Assembly (NCBI RefSeq): GCF_900110645.1
Contig: NZ_FOFB01000001.1
Location: forward strand, 496,001 to 560,000
Length of the DNA stretch: 64,000 bases
Direction of reading: 5' to 3'
From: Neolewinella agarilytica
GTDB taxonomy: Bacteria; Bacteroidota; Bacteroidia; Chitinophagales; Saprospiraceae
The translations under genes were made by a program, and so were the position numbers. The notes beneath the pieces are model-generated. The model searched no databases, had not been told where the DNA came from, and saw only the letters and a program-made list of their open reading frames with translations. Positions 9,801 to 17,457 of this stretch are shown here, piece after piece (the stretch's first letter is position 1; the number at the start of each line of letters is the position of its first letter).

Positions 9801-10056
9801 TATTGACAGTCTCCGGGCCGTAGCCACTAACCGCAGCCAGGAAATTCAGGATAGCATTCGCCGCGCTGCGGCGGCGCAAGCCGAACGCCTGCGCCAGGAA
9901 GCCGCCAATAAACTGAAACTCCAACTCGACTCTGCACGGCTAGACTCCATTCGCAGGGCCTTGCCCCCGGGTGTAAATGAGGCTGCCGACAAGGTTAAAG
10001 AAGAACTGGAACGCTTCAATCCGTTCAAGAAAAAGAAAACGGGCGGCGGGGAGTAG
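6865..10056 (+). CDS. AsmA-family envelope protein
   Basis: 1063 residues. One N-terminal membrane segment (ILIAIVLLLVIGIGFLLAAPIIF) is followed by VKSSINQSLDAEVDFTDIDL, typical of AsmA/TamB-like bridge proteins, which are proposed to move or organise lipids between inner and outer membrane. The long middle is repetitive beta structure; the region around 790-940 (GKFLQGQFSTDLVLEGKLG .. GMPLQVSGRHGLDMDMDY) resembles the AsmA C-terminal domain. The last 130 residues differ: a charged coiled coil (VQDEVDTRREEATERVNEE onward) ending in FNPFKKKKTGGGE. ATG 6865 is preferred to the TTT-rich extension upstream because it places lysines before the membrane segment. Confidence 0.87.
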   Translation: MKTIKRILIAIVLLLVIGIGFLLAAPIIFKDKIVANVKSSINQSLDAEVDFTDIDLSFLRSFPDISLSVSDLTVIGVDTFAGKPLATSESLEVDLGFWSVVAGDGSYVIDEVRLEKPVINLLVLNPELANYLVVPETGDTAPETSTAPATAQINLSHYEIHDGTFVYDDRSTNTYLKIEGLETEGDGDFTASIFDLDTYSTIEALTLTQGGVTYLNKVKAVADAMVNVDLDNSRYTFLDNKITLNALDLVFGGSIDLEDNDDILFDLTYEAPVNDFRQLWSLIPAAYTQGYEQVKTKGNFTLQGTVKGPFNSEEERYPAFTVNSNISGGSVQYPGRPVGINGIDAQVMVNSPSSDLNKLEVNIPRFDFDLGGDPFRGRFKMTTPISDPNIDAKVNGRIDLHKWSQAIPLEGVRDLGGVIVADITMDNVRQSLLDAGRYADVNLGGDVQISDFVYVADGLPSVKIASASADFTPQAINVADFQGNLGRSDIAASGKITTPLAYFSPEQTMRGDMVIRSNFFDADEWMPEEEALTPASPAEMAASSATETEETAIFDRFDFDIDAEIGELKYASYRPKSIRAIGNVKPNRMEIASAGATMGDSDFSGSGTVTNLFDYTFGEGILGGALSVRSKMLNLDDFMDEEAIAEAPAASSAEGEAAAAIPVPTNINLDVDVVADVVKYTNVTMENVLGQLLVQRGQAVIQDGSAALLGGRMNFAGAYDTSEPGDPGFRFHYDLQSLDFNQAFSTLNTFAALAPVGKFLQGQFSTDLVLEGKLGQDLFPKLGTIDAKGLFQTAEARLAQFKPAQKIGQALNIDELKNSTVIKNLMTVFKIEEGKVEIEPFTLKLAGMPLQVSGRHGLDMDMDYQIQAAIPREWIKGNIVTGTALSALDQLAGQAGKLGLNITPGDTLNVAINLGGNISDPTTSFKLLGTNGGEPQSVQDAVVGAVKDRVQDEVDTRREEATERVNEEVDKVKEDAQRRIDSLRAVATNRSQEIQDSIRRAAAAQAERLRQEAANKLKLQLDSARLDSIRRALPPGVNEAADKVKEELERFNPFKKKKTGGGE

Positions 10057-10212
10057 ATAGGGATAGACGATAGGCAGTTGGCGATATTTGACAGGCGATT
10101 TGCCTAACGACAACCTCTAGTACCGACAGGCACGGGTCTGCCCCCTTAGCCAGCTACGAAAGAGCGGCGAAGCCGGCGATGGAGTGCCTCGCGATTAGCA
10201 CAGGTAAAAACC

Positions 10213-11511
10213 CTATTTCTCTCCCGCAAAAAATTCCACCCGCCCACAAGCAGCCACCATCACCGAACAGAGTTTTTCAACCTCCGCTTCCGTCACTACG
10301 TAGGGAGGCATGAGATAAATCAGCCGGCCAAAGGGGCGAATCCAAACGCCTTGTGCCACAAAAAAAGCCTGGATTTCTGCTACCCGAACGGGACGATGTG
10401 TCTCGATTACGCCGATACCTCCGAGCACGCGAACATCCTTAACCAGCGGGAGTTGGGCGGCGGGGCGCAGGTGCAAAGCAAGGTGCTTAGAAAGCAGGGT
10501 GATCCGTTCAGCCCAGTTGCTCCGCAGCAACAGGTCGATGCTGGCGCAGGCGATGGCGCAGGCCAGCGGATTGGCCATAAAGGTGGGGCCGTGCATAAGC
10601 ACTTTGGCCTGGCTCCGGCCAATGACCTCCGCCACCTGATCCGTACAAAGCGTTGCGGCTAAGGTCAGGTAGCCACCGGTGAGGGCCTTCCCCAGACAGA
10701 GAATATCCGGCGTAAGACCAGCGTGCCCGGCGGCAAAGAGTTTGCCCGTCCGGCCGAAGCCCGTAGCGATTTCATCAAAGATGAGCAACAAGCCATGCTC
10801 TTCGCATAGAGACTTAAGTACCGAGAGGTAGTCAGGATTATAAAAATACATTCCCCCGGCACCTTGCACCACCGGTTCGCAAATGAAGGCCGCAGCCGTG
10901 TGGGCGTAGTCCGCAAAAAACATCCGAAGTTCTTCGAGGTAGGCCTCTTCCATCGGAGCGGTAAAACCCGGGGGCGGTTTCCGGAAGAAGCGGTGCACGG
11001 GCAGGAAACCGTTAAAGAGCGAATGCATTCCTCCTTCGGGGTCACAGACGGACATTGGCCCCGTGGTATCTCCATGATAGCCGCCCCGGAAGGTGAGGAA
11101 CTTCGTCCGCCCGCGCTTCGCGCGGGCCTGCTGATACTGCACGGCCATCTTCATGGCGACCTCTACACTGACGGAACCGCTGTCGGCCAGAAAAACCCGG
11201 TTAAGCCCCTGCGGGCTGATGTCCACCAAACGTTTCCCCAGCTCTACTGCCGGCTCGTGCGTCAGGCCGCCAAACATTACGTGCGACATTTTCTCCAGCT
11301 GGGCAGCAGCCGCTTCGTTGAGTTCCGCGACGTTGTAACCATGGATGGCGCACCACCAGGAGGCCATGCCGTCGGTTAGTTCCTGGCCATCGGCCAGGGT
11401 GATGGTAGCGGCGGTGGCGGAGGCCACCGGGTAAGCGGGCAGCGGCTCTGACAAAGAAGTGTAAGGGTGCCAAAGATGATGGCGGTCGAAGGCTAGTTGC
11501 TCGGGAGTGAT
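10213..11511 (-). CDS. bioA: Adenosylmethionine--8-amino-7-oxononanoate aminotransferase
   Basis: A PLP enzyme of biotin synthesis that converts 7-keto-8-aminopelargonate to 7,8-diaminopelargonate with SAM as amino donor. Visible motifs: DRHHLWHPYTS at the N-terminus, MASWWCAIHGYN, FRGGYHGDTTG, the cofactor-binding FDEIATGFGRTGKLF, and the Schiff-base lysine in CLGKALTGG. The frame carrying DRHHLWHPYTS has no ATG, GTG or TTG before it; the first usual start is TTG at 11454, which would remove that motif. An in-frame TAA lies just upstream and overlaps the promoter box. I place the start at ATC 11511, 22 nt after the -7 box, as inference. No other biotin gene is in the window. Confidence 0.85.
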   Translation of the reverse strand: MTPEQLAFDRHHLWHPYTSLSEPLPAYPVASATAATITLADGQELTDGMASWWCAIHGYNVAELNEAAAAQLEKMSHVMFGGLTHEPAVELGKRLVDISPQGLNRVFLADSGSVSVEVAMKMAVQYQQARAKRGRTKFLTFRGGYHGDTTGPMSVCDPEGGMHSLFNGFLPVHRFFRKPPPGFTAPMEEAYLEELRMFFADYAHTAAAFICEPVVQGAGGMYFYNPDYLSVLKSLCEEHGLLLIFDEIATGFGRTGKLFAAGHAGLTPDILCLGKALTGGYLTLAATLCTDQVAEVIGRSQAKVLMHGPTFMANPLACAIACASIDLLLRSNWAERITLLSKHLALHLRPAAQLPLVKDVRVLGGIGVIETHRPVRVAEIQAFFVAQGVWIRPFGRLIYLMPPYVVTEAEVEKLCSVMVAACGRVEFFAGEK

Positions 11512-11533
11512 GGTGGGTGGGCTTGGTTCTCCG

Positions 11534-11541
11534 CAAAGTTA
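11534..11541 (-). promoter_or_regulatory. Candidate -7 box for bioA
   Basis: TAACTTTG fully matches the Bacteroidota -7 consensus TAnnTTTG. It lies between the first 146-bp repeat (11551) and bioA, 22 nt before the proposed ATC start. Confidence 0.5.
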
Positions 11542-11550
11542 CGTTGATTC

Positions 11551-12569
11551 CTGGTAGAGACGCTATGCGTCGACCCGGGCAAGGGAGCGCAGCGACTTTG
11601 ACCGGGTAACGCCAACCAGGCAAAAGCTATCGCTATAACACGCTCCGGAAGCCTGCGGCCCCGTTCGCGATCGACGCATAGCGGCTCAACCAGGCTCTGG
11701 TAGAGACGCTATGCGTCGACCCGGGCAAGGGAGCGCAGCGACTTTGACCGGGTAACGCCCACCAGGCAAAAGCTATCCCTATAACACGCTCCGGGAGCCT
11801 GCGGCCCCATTCGCGATCGACGCATAGCGGCTCAACCAGGCTCTGGTAGAGACGCTATGCGTCGACCCGGGCAAGGGAGCGCAGCGACTTTGACCGGGTA
11901 ACGCCAACCAGGCAAAAGCTACCGCTAGAACACGCTCCGGGAGCCTGCGGCCCCATTCGCGATCGACGCATAGCGGCTCAACCAGGCTCTGGTAGAGACG
12001 CTATGCGTCGACCCGGGCAAGGGAGCGCAGCGACTTTGACCGGGTAACGCCCACCAGGCAAAAGCTATCCCTATAACACGCTCCGGGAGCCTGCGGCCCC
12101 GTCGCTATCGACGCATAGCGGCTCAACCAGGCTCTGGTAGAGACGCTATGCGTCGACCCGGGCAAGGGAGCGCAGCGACTTTGACCGTGTAACGCCAACC
12201 AGGCAAAAGCTATCGCTATAACACGCTCCGGGAGCCTGCGGCCCCATTCGCTATCGACGCATAGCGGCTCAACCAGGCTCTGGTAGAGACGCTATGCGTC
12301 GACCCGGGCAAGGGAGCGCAGCGACTTTGACCGGGTAACGCCCACCAGGCAAAAGCTATCCCTATAACACGCTCCGGGAGCCTGCGGCCCCATTCGCTAT
12401 CGACGCATAGCGGCTCAACCAGGCTCTGGTAGAGACGCTATGCGTCGACCCGGGCAAGGGAGCGCAGCGACTTTGACCGGGTAACGCCCACCAGGCAAAA
12501 GCTATCCCTATAACACGCTCCGGGAGCCTGCGGCCCCGTCGCTATCGACGCATAGCGGCTCAACCAGGG
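11551..12569. repeat. 146-bp tandem repeat array, 7 units, flanking a RAYT gene
   Basis: Units begin with CTGGTAGAGACG at 11551, 11697, 11843, 11989, 12134, 12280 and 12426 (period 146, once 145). Each unit is bounded by inverted ends: CGCTATGCGTCGA near the start and TCGACGCATAGCG near the end. Units are nearly identical, with single-base differences and a 3-base deletion variant (CCCCGTCGCTATCG). No variable spacers separate units, so it is not a CRISPR array. The array begins 9 nt beyond the bioA promoter box and ends in the 3' end of the transposase gene. Confidence 0.95.
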
Positions 12570-13227
12570 TTCCTGTACAGTGCATCAAAATCTGGGTTTA
12601 AATAAGTACCTGGCCAATCTCTCCAATCCTTGACTTGGCCAGACTTAACTGGATTATTTAAAACATACCACATAGCACGGTCAAACTTTCCCTGTCGTAC
12701 CGTTCTGTCAAAATAAAATTTCTCCCAAAACTGCGTGCCAGTAGTACCCAGTATTCGATTACACAGCCTTGCCGTATGTGATTTATGTCGATTCATGAGT
12801 TTACCTAGATCAATCGTCTCTTTACCTTCAGGAGCCCGTACCAGAGCGTGAACATGGTTCCCCATTACACATATAGCGCATATGTATACAAACTGATGTT
12901 CTTGTAAAAATATCCATGAATCAATGATGATTTGTGCCAATCGAACATCACATAAATGAAATGGCCCTTTTTTAATGGCGTGAAGTGCGTGATCTATTTC
13001 CAATTCAAAATTTGCATTAATCTCAAAAAGCTTTTTTTTGTACAAGCCAGAAGAGAGCAGTTCTGGACTTTTTTCGAATCCAGTTCTAATTCTCTTTTAG
13101 CGAATTCATGTTTCTCGCGCAGCAGACTTAGGGTTACATTAGGCAAACTACCCGCCAGACGGTAAGTAATATGAACTGGTCGAAAATCTAGATCTTGGTG
13201 CGGAACTTTTGAACTCCTTTTTTCCAT
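12560..13227 (-). CDS. REP-associated (Y1, RAYT-like) transposase, split by a -1 frameshift
   Basis: Two overlapping minus-strand frames together make one protein of about 220 residues. The first (13227 to about 13032) has FRPVHITYRLAGSLPNVTLSLL, the usual start of Y1 transposases of this type. The second carries DHALHAIKKGPFHL, the metal-binding HxH in VMGNHVHALV, and RTVRQGKFDRAMWYVLNNP with the probable catalytic tyrosine near the end. They join by a -1 shift at a run of eight A (13032-13039), in the context ACA-AAA-AAA-AGC. That could be programmed slippage, as in many insertion sequences, or a one-base loss in the run. The stop TGA is supplied by the last 146-bp repeat unit. These enzymes act on single-stranded palindromic repeats. 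Confidence 0.75.
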
Positions 13228-13282
13228 TATCGTAATTTATCAGATTTCTCAATAATATAAGGCTAGAATTCTGTTTTTGCTT

Positions 13283-13426
13283 CTGGTAGAGACGCTATGC
13301 GTCGACCCAAACAAGGGAGCGTAGCAACTTTGACCGGGTAACGCCCACCAAGAAAAAGCTACCGCAATAACACGCTCCGGGAGCCTGCGGCCCCGTTCGC
13401 GATCGACGCATAGCGGCTCAACTAGG
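13283..13426. repeat. Eighth, diverged copy of the 146-bp repeat
   Basis: This copy is in the same orientation as the array, on the upstream side of the transposase gene. It keeps the inverted ends but has more substitutions (for example CAAACAAGG for CGGGCAAGG). It closes a repeat-transposase-repeat unit. Confidence 0.9.
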
Positions 13427-13450
13427 CTCTCCCCTTGCCAATCAACCGTT

Positions 13451-13471
13451 TTTGCACCTGCGTCCGCGCCC
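13451..13471 (+). repeat. GC-rich interspersed motif, copy 2
   Basis: TTTGCACCTGCGTCCGCGCC followed by C, the reverse-complement form of the motif, between the diverged 146-bp copy and the S41 protease gene. Confidence 0.7.
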
Positions 13472-13524
13472 GACAAAACATTCTACACCCTATTATCATT
13501 AACAAGCCGTACAACAATTAGGCT

Positions 13525-13532
13525 TACCTTCG
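13525..13532 (+). promoter_or_regulatory. Candidate -7 box for the S41 protease
   Basis: TACCTTCG, one base from TAnnTTTG, 18 nt before the ATG at 13551. Confidence 0.4.
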
Positions 13533-13550
13533 CATCTATAGACTCAAGAG

Positions 13551-15203
13551 ATGAAAAATCAACGATCTTCAATCTGGACACCGCTCCTCTTTGCACTTAC
13601 GCTGGCCATTGGACTCTTTATCGGCTATCGGCTTCAAAGCAACGCTCCCTTGCTCGTCAGCGGTGGAAACGAGGGTGTTTCCGGTAATGGCAGAGTGGAA
13701 GAATTGCTTCGGTACATCGAGGCGCGGTACGTTGATGCACCGGACACTGATGAACTCTATGAAGCGGCCATTTCAGCAGTCATTGATGAACTCGACCCAC
13801 ACAGCAGCTACATTCCCGCCGAGCAACTGCAAGCCTTGAATGAATCTATGGAAGGGAACTTTGAAGGCATTGGCATCGAGTTCCTGGTGGTAGACGACAC
13901 CATTACAGTAGTCTCTACCCTACCCGGCGGCCCCAGTGAAACAGCCGGGCTGATGCCCGGCGATCAGATCATTATGGTCGAAGACAGTATGGTCACGGGT
14001 GTCAACGAATTCAATATTGACCCGGCCAGTCTGATGCGGGGCGTCAGCAATACTGACGTGAGCATCAGCGTTCGCCGTCCCGGCGAACCGGAACTGAAGG
14101 GCTTCACCATCACCCGGGCGCCCATCCCGGTCTACAGCGTGGATGCCGCCTACAAACTAAATGATAAAACGGCCTACGTAAAGATCAATCGCTTTAGTGC
14201 GACTACCTACGACGAGTTCGTCAAGGCCCTCGAAGAACAAATGGAAAAAGGAGGCGCTGAGCACCTCGTCATTGACCTGCGCGACAACCCCGGTGGTTAC
14301 CTCCAGCAAGCTACCAAAATGCTGAGTCAACTCTTCCCCCAAAAGGGAGAACTACTGGTATACACTCAAGGGCGAAATTCCCGTCGGGTCGACTATAAAA
14401 CGAATGGTCGGGCCTTCTATAACATCCGCGACGTAGCCGTATTAGTAGACGAAGGTTCCGCCAGTGCCAGCGAGATTTTAGCGGGTGCTGTACAGGATCA
14501 CGACCGGGGGATTATCGTAGGCCGCCGCAGTTTCGGTAAAGGCCTCGTGCAGGAACAATACCCGCTCAGCGATGGTTCCGCCCTCCGCCTCACCGTGGCC
14601 CGCTACTACACCCCTTCCGGGCGAAGCATCCAGCGCTCATATGACGAAGGCGAAGAAGAATACCGGGGGGAACTCAATGAGCGATTCGATAGCGGCGAAC
14701 TCTTCGACGGCGAAAATGACAGCCGGGACAGCTCCGTAATCTACTACACCGATACCGGGCACCCTGTTTTTGGCGGCGGCGGTATTACGCCCGACTATTT
14801 CGTTCCGCTGGACACCAGCCTGAACAACGAGACTTTCCTTCGTCTGCGTCAGGAGGTTCCGGCCTACATTTTCCAGTACGTCCGTCGTCATCCCGAACTG
14901 AAACAATTCAAAACCCTCGATGAGTACATCGCCCGCTTTCAACCTGACCTCGACGAGATCATTCCCGGCCTGACTACCCGGGCGATGGTTGATTATGAAG
15001 GCGCCCTTGAAGATATGCCCGCACGCCTGCGCCCGGAGCTCTCGCTCTTCTTCCGCGCCCGCCTGGCGCGGCAACTATTTGACGGTTCCGCCTTCTTCCA
15101 GGTACTCAACGAAGAAGATCCCATTGTGATCGAAGCGCTCCGTCTGCTCGAAAAGGATGACCCAATGGCGGCAGCTCGTGCTAAAAAAGGAAACGGCTTA
15201 TAG
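13551..15203 (+). CDS. S41-family C-terminal processing peptidase (CtpA-like)
   Basis: 550 residues. An N-terminal membrane anchor or signal (LLFALTLAIGLFIGYRL) puts the enzyme in the periplasm. A helical region with VDAPDTDELYEAAISAVIDELDPHS precedes a PDZ domain (about 90-180, GNFEGIGIEFLVVDDTI .. GLMPGDQIIMVEDSMV). The protease core follows: RDNPGGYLQQATKM, nucleophile serine in DEGSASASEILAGA, and lysine in RRSFGKGLVQ, the Ser-Lys dyad of tail-specific proteases. A C-terminal extension of about 150 residues is normal for Bacteroidota members. Such enzymes trim or degrade envelope proteins from the C-terminus. The target is unknown. Confidence 0.92.
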   Translation: MKNQRSSIWTPLLFALTLAIGLFIGYRLQSNAPLLVSGGNEGVSGNGRVEELLRYIEARYVDAPDTDELYEAAISAVIDELDPHSSYIPAEQLQALNESMEGNFEGIGIEFLVVDDTITVVSTLPGGPSETAGLMPGDQIIMVEDSMVTGVNEFNIDPASLMRGVSNTDVSISVRRPGEPELKGFTITRAPIPVYSVDAAYKLNDKTAYVKINRFSATTYDEFVKALEEQMEKGGAEHLVIDLRDNPGGYLQQATKMLSQLFPQKGELLVYTQGRNSRRVDYKTNGRAFYNIRDVAVLVDEGSASASEILAGAVQDHDRGIIVGRRSFGKGLVQEQYPLSDGSALRLTVARYYTPSGRSIQRSYDEGEEEYRGELNERFDSGELFDGENDSRDSSVIYYTDTGHPVFGGGGITPDYFVPLDTSLNNETFLRLRQEVPAYIFQYVRRHPELKQFKTLDEYIARFQPDLDEIIPGLTTRAMVDYEGALEDMPARLRPELSLFFRARLARQLFDGSAFFQVLNEEDPIVIEALRLLEKDDPMAAARAKKGNGL

Positions 15204-15255
15204 GGTAATAGTCCCTTCCCCCTTAACCCTTTACTCCCTTTCCCCCCTTAATCCT

Positions 15256-16986
15256 CTACTCCCCCTTCGCCCCGGGAATAAGCGGCATCGCCTCCACACG
15301 AATGCGAGGTACGGCTAATCTCGCTGCCAGCGGACGACGACACAAGGAGTAGCCATCTTTTACCGGGAGACACACTTCCACGCGCAGTGGCATAGTCAGC
15401 ATGTTGCGGTCATCAATATCCTTGAGTGGCCAGGTACGCTCGCTCTCCAGCACAACATTCAGGGTGGTGCGCCGGTCATCGTAGTCAGCGGAGAGGAGCC
15501 TGACGTCAAGCGGGTTATCGGCGTATCCAGCAGTAATCTTCGTCGCTTCGAACTTCCCAGCGGGATCAAGCGGATTGTCACGATCATTGACGTTCAGGGT
15601 AATATGCCACTGAAAGGCGTACTGCCCGTTATTTTTCCGTTGCAGCTCAAAGCGGGTACCGGCCAGGTCCACCAGCGGGTGAGTGGAGGTGGGAAGGCGC
15701 TGAGAAACGGGAATCCGCAAGTCAGGCATACCATTACGGGCAGGAAGTACCAGCTCGTAATTGAGGGGAACTACTTCGATAGCGCCAAGGTTCTCCGGCA
15801 AAAAGAGTTCCGGAGAAGTGTTGCCACCAATCGAGAAGGATAGTCCGGAGCTTCCGGAAGTTGTCACCTCGAGGCTGGGAACACCCCGGTAAGCACCTCC
15901 CCGAAGATTATCAATCTGCCAACCTGCACCGGCCAGGCCAGCGGGCAAACCGCTGACACTCACAGCATGCTGGTGGCTACCGCCCTCGCGAAGCGGGGCC
16001 GGGTGAGCTTTGTCCAGCTCCACCAACGGAGTGTAACGAAAGTAATTGCTGATCTCTTCGGGAGACGGCAGACGGGCATATAGCCGGTCGCGTTGATAAG
16101 GGCCCTCGAAATCGGTATAGACGATCGTTTCCCAGTCGGTACCGTTAAAAGCGTTCTGGCTGGTACGGCCGCGGGTAGCGGCGGCCTTGAGGCCTCCGGC
16201 AAGCGGCAAAGAGACATTGACGCCCAGGGTTTGCTCGGTCATGGAAACTTCCGCGGCATCGGTCAGGTGTTTAACCATGACGCCTTCGAACTGGGTGAGA
16301 TAATAGGCCCGGCCAGCGTATTCGGGATGATCCTGATAGAAGCGCCAGAGGGTAGCCATCAGCTCAGTGGTACGGGCATCGTTGGCGGCCAGTACTTCGG
16401 CAATGGGGCTAACAAAACTACCCGCCATCGCTACGACGGTGCTGTTGCGGCGCTCGTCCGTATTCAGGGCGGCGCTGAAGGCGACGTAAGGAGGCTTTAG
16501 GCCGGCATCGAGGCTGGCCTTCAGGTAGCCGCTACAGTTTTTGGTGAGCAGAAAAGCATCAAAGCCCGGCCGGGGTTGCGGAGTAAGATCAATACCGACA
16601 GCTTTGTTGAACAGCAGCTGATCAGCGCGGTACTGAATTTTGTCCAGCGGGAAACCCGTTTCTTCATCGGTAAAGATGTAACTCAGCAGGTTGCCGCCGT
16701 TGATGTCGGCCCGTTCAACCCGGGTACGCAGGCTGCGCTTGCCCAGGAAACGGTCAATGGTTGGCGGGGTGTAATCCCGTTTAGAGTTCGGTTTGCTGAA
16801 GCCGCAAAAGTCATAATGACGTTGAAAGACGTCCTGAAGAGCATTTCCCAGGGTAGTACGACCGTAGGAGCGCTCGGGAGGCCAAACCGGCTCGGCATTC
16901 TTAGATCGACGGCGCTGGCCGTCCAGGTTCAGGCTGGTAGCGATTAAAAGGAGAAGAAGGAGGAAGCTTAATTCTTGACGTTTCAT
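15256..16986 (-). CDS. Exported protein of unknown function
   Basis: 576 residues with a signal peptide (ELSFLLLLLLIATSLNLDGQ). I do not recognise a domain. The mature part begins with a basic stretch (RRRSKNAEPVWPPERSYGR), then 'NALQDVFQRHYDFCGFSKP', and an alpha/beta-looking part around 150-330 (FYQDHPEYAGRAYYLTQFEG, DWETIVYTDFEGPYQRDRL). The last 200 residues look beta-rich with NVNDRDNPLDPAGKFEATKI and paired cysteines near the end (VEVCLPVKDGYSLCRRPL). A -7 box, TATGTTTG, stands 25 nt before the ATG. It is convergent with the S41 protease gene. Confidence 0.75.
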   Translation of the reverse strand: MKRQELSFLLLLLLIATSLNLDGQRRRSKNAEPVWPPERSYGRTTLGNALQDVFQRHYDFCGFSKPNSKRDYTPPTIDRFLGKRSLRTRVERADINGGNLLSYIFTDEETGFPLDKIQYRADQLLFNKAVGIDLTPQPRPGFDAFLLTKNCSGYLKASLDAGLKPPYVAFSAALNTDERRNSTVVAMAGSFVSPIAEVLAANDARTTELMATLWRFYQDHPEYAGRAYYLTQFEGVMVKHLTDAAEVSMTEQTLGVNVSLPLAGGLKAAATRGRTSQNAFNGTDWETIVYTDFEGPYQRDRLYARLPSPEEISNYFRYTPLVELDKAHPAPLREGGSHQHAVSVSGLPAGLAGAGWQIDNLRGGAYRGVPSLEVTTSGSSGLSFSIGGNTSPELFLPENLGAIEVVPLNYELVLPARNGMPDLRIPVSQRLPTSTHPLVDLAGTRFELQRKNNGQYAFQWHITLNVNDRDNPLDPAGKFEATKITAGYADNPLDVRLLSADYDDRRTTLNVVLESERTWPLKDIDDRNMLTMPLRVEVCLPVKDGYSLCRRPLAARLAVPRIRVEAMPLIPGAKGE

Positions 16987-17011
16987 ACGGGCGGGGTGGA
17001 AAGACTCAAGA

Positions 17012-17019
17012 CAAACATA
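17012..17019 (-). promoter_or_regulatory. Candidate -7 box for the 576-residue exported protein
   Basis: TATGTTTG on the minus strand, a full match to TAnnTTTG, 25 nt before the ATG at 16986. Confidence 0.45.
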
Positions 17020-17453
17020 TCAAACTTCGTTTGCTATGTTTTTTGATTGGCGATGTTCGATTCTTGATTTGCGATTTGCTGCGCAGTACTTCGTGCTCTT
17101 GATTTGCTACCGCAAGGGATAGCTCACGGTGTTTGTCCCGGGGCAAGCGTAAACCATTTGGATATGAATTCAGGTTCAATACGTATGCTCGAGAAAAGAA
17201 GCTACCAGCCATATTAATGATTACCAGAGCAGTGGTATTGTCTGTAAGCCCAGCTTTTTAACGGATATTTTACGGTGTGGTAGGCGCGGACGCAGGTGCG
17301 GGGTTTTGTTCGTTGGAATATTAGTTCTTTGGTCTTTTGGGCTTCCGCACGTTGAAGGCCAGCTGTGGCTTAACTCCATTATTCCCGCCAACGTGCGGTA
17401 GCTCCAAAGGACTAACGGACCAAAAGACCAAACCCTGCACCTGCGTCCGCGCC
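17020..17453. other. Intergenic repeat-rich stretch
   Basis: No credible gene; a 68-codon minus frame is composed of repeat-like sequence (ATTTGCGATTTGC, TTGATTGGCGATG). Two copies of the GC-rich motif face each other at 17281-17300 and 17434-17457, forming an inverted pair about 140 bp apart. Inside the pair are CCGCACGTTGAAGG (17347-17360) and CCAACGTGCGG, also inverted, so the whole block can fold on itself. Confidence 0.7.
17281..17300 (-). repeat. GC-rich interspersed motif, copy 3
   Basis: TAGGCGCGGACGCAGGTGCG, in inverted orientation to the copy at 17434. Confidence 0.75.
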
Positions 17454-17457
17454 CTAC
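17434..17457 (+). repeat. GC-rich interspersed motif, copy 4, overlapping the fmt stop codon
   Basis: Contains TGCACCTGCGTCCGCGCC followed by CTA. On the minus strand the motif reads TAG-GGCGCGGACGCAGGTGCA, where TAG is the fmt stop codon (17456-17454). Confidence 0.75.

Noticed and set aside
11551..12569. CRISPR array
   Set aside because: Units of 146 bp follow each other directly with no variable spacers, and no cas gene is nearby; a Y1 transposase gene is.
17006..17212. 68-codon minus-strand frame
   Set aside because: It is made of repeat-like words around ATTTGCGATTTGC and covers the promoter of the 576-residue protein gene.
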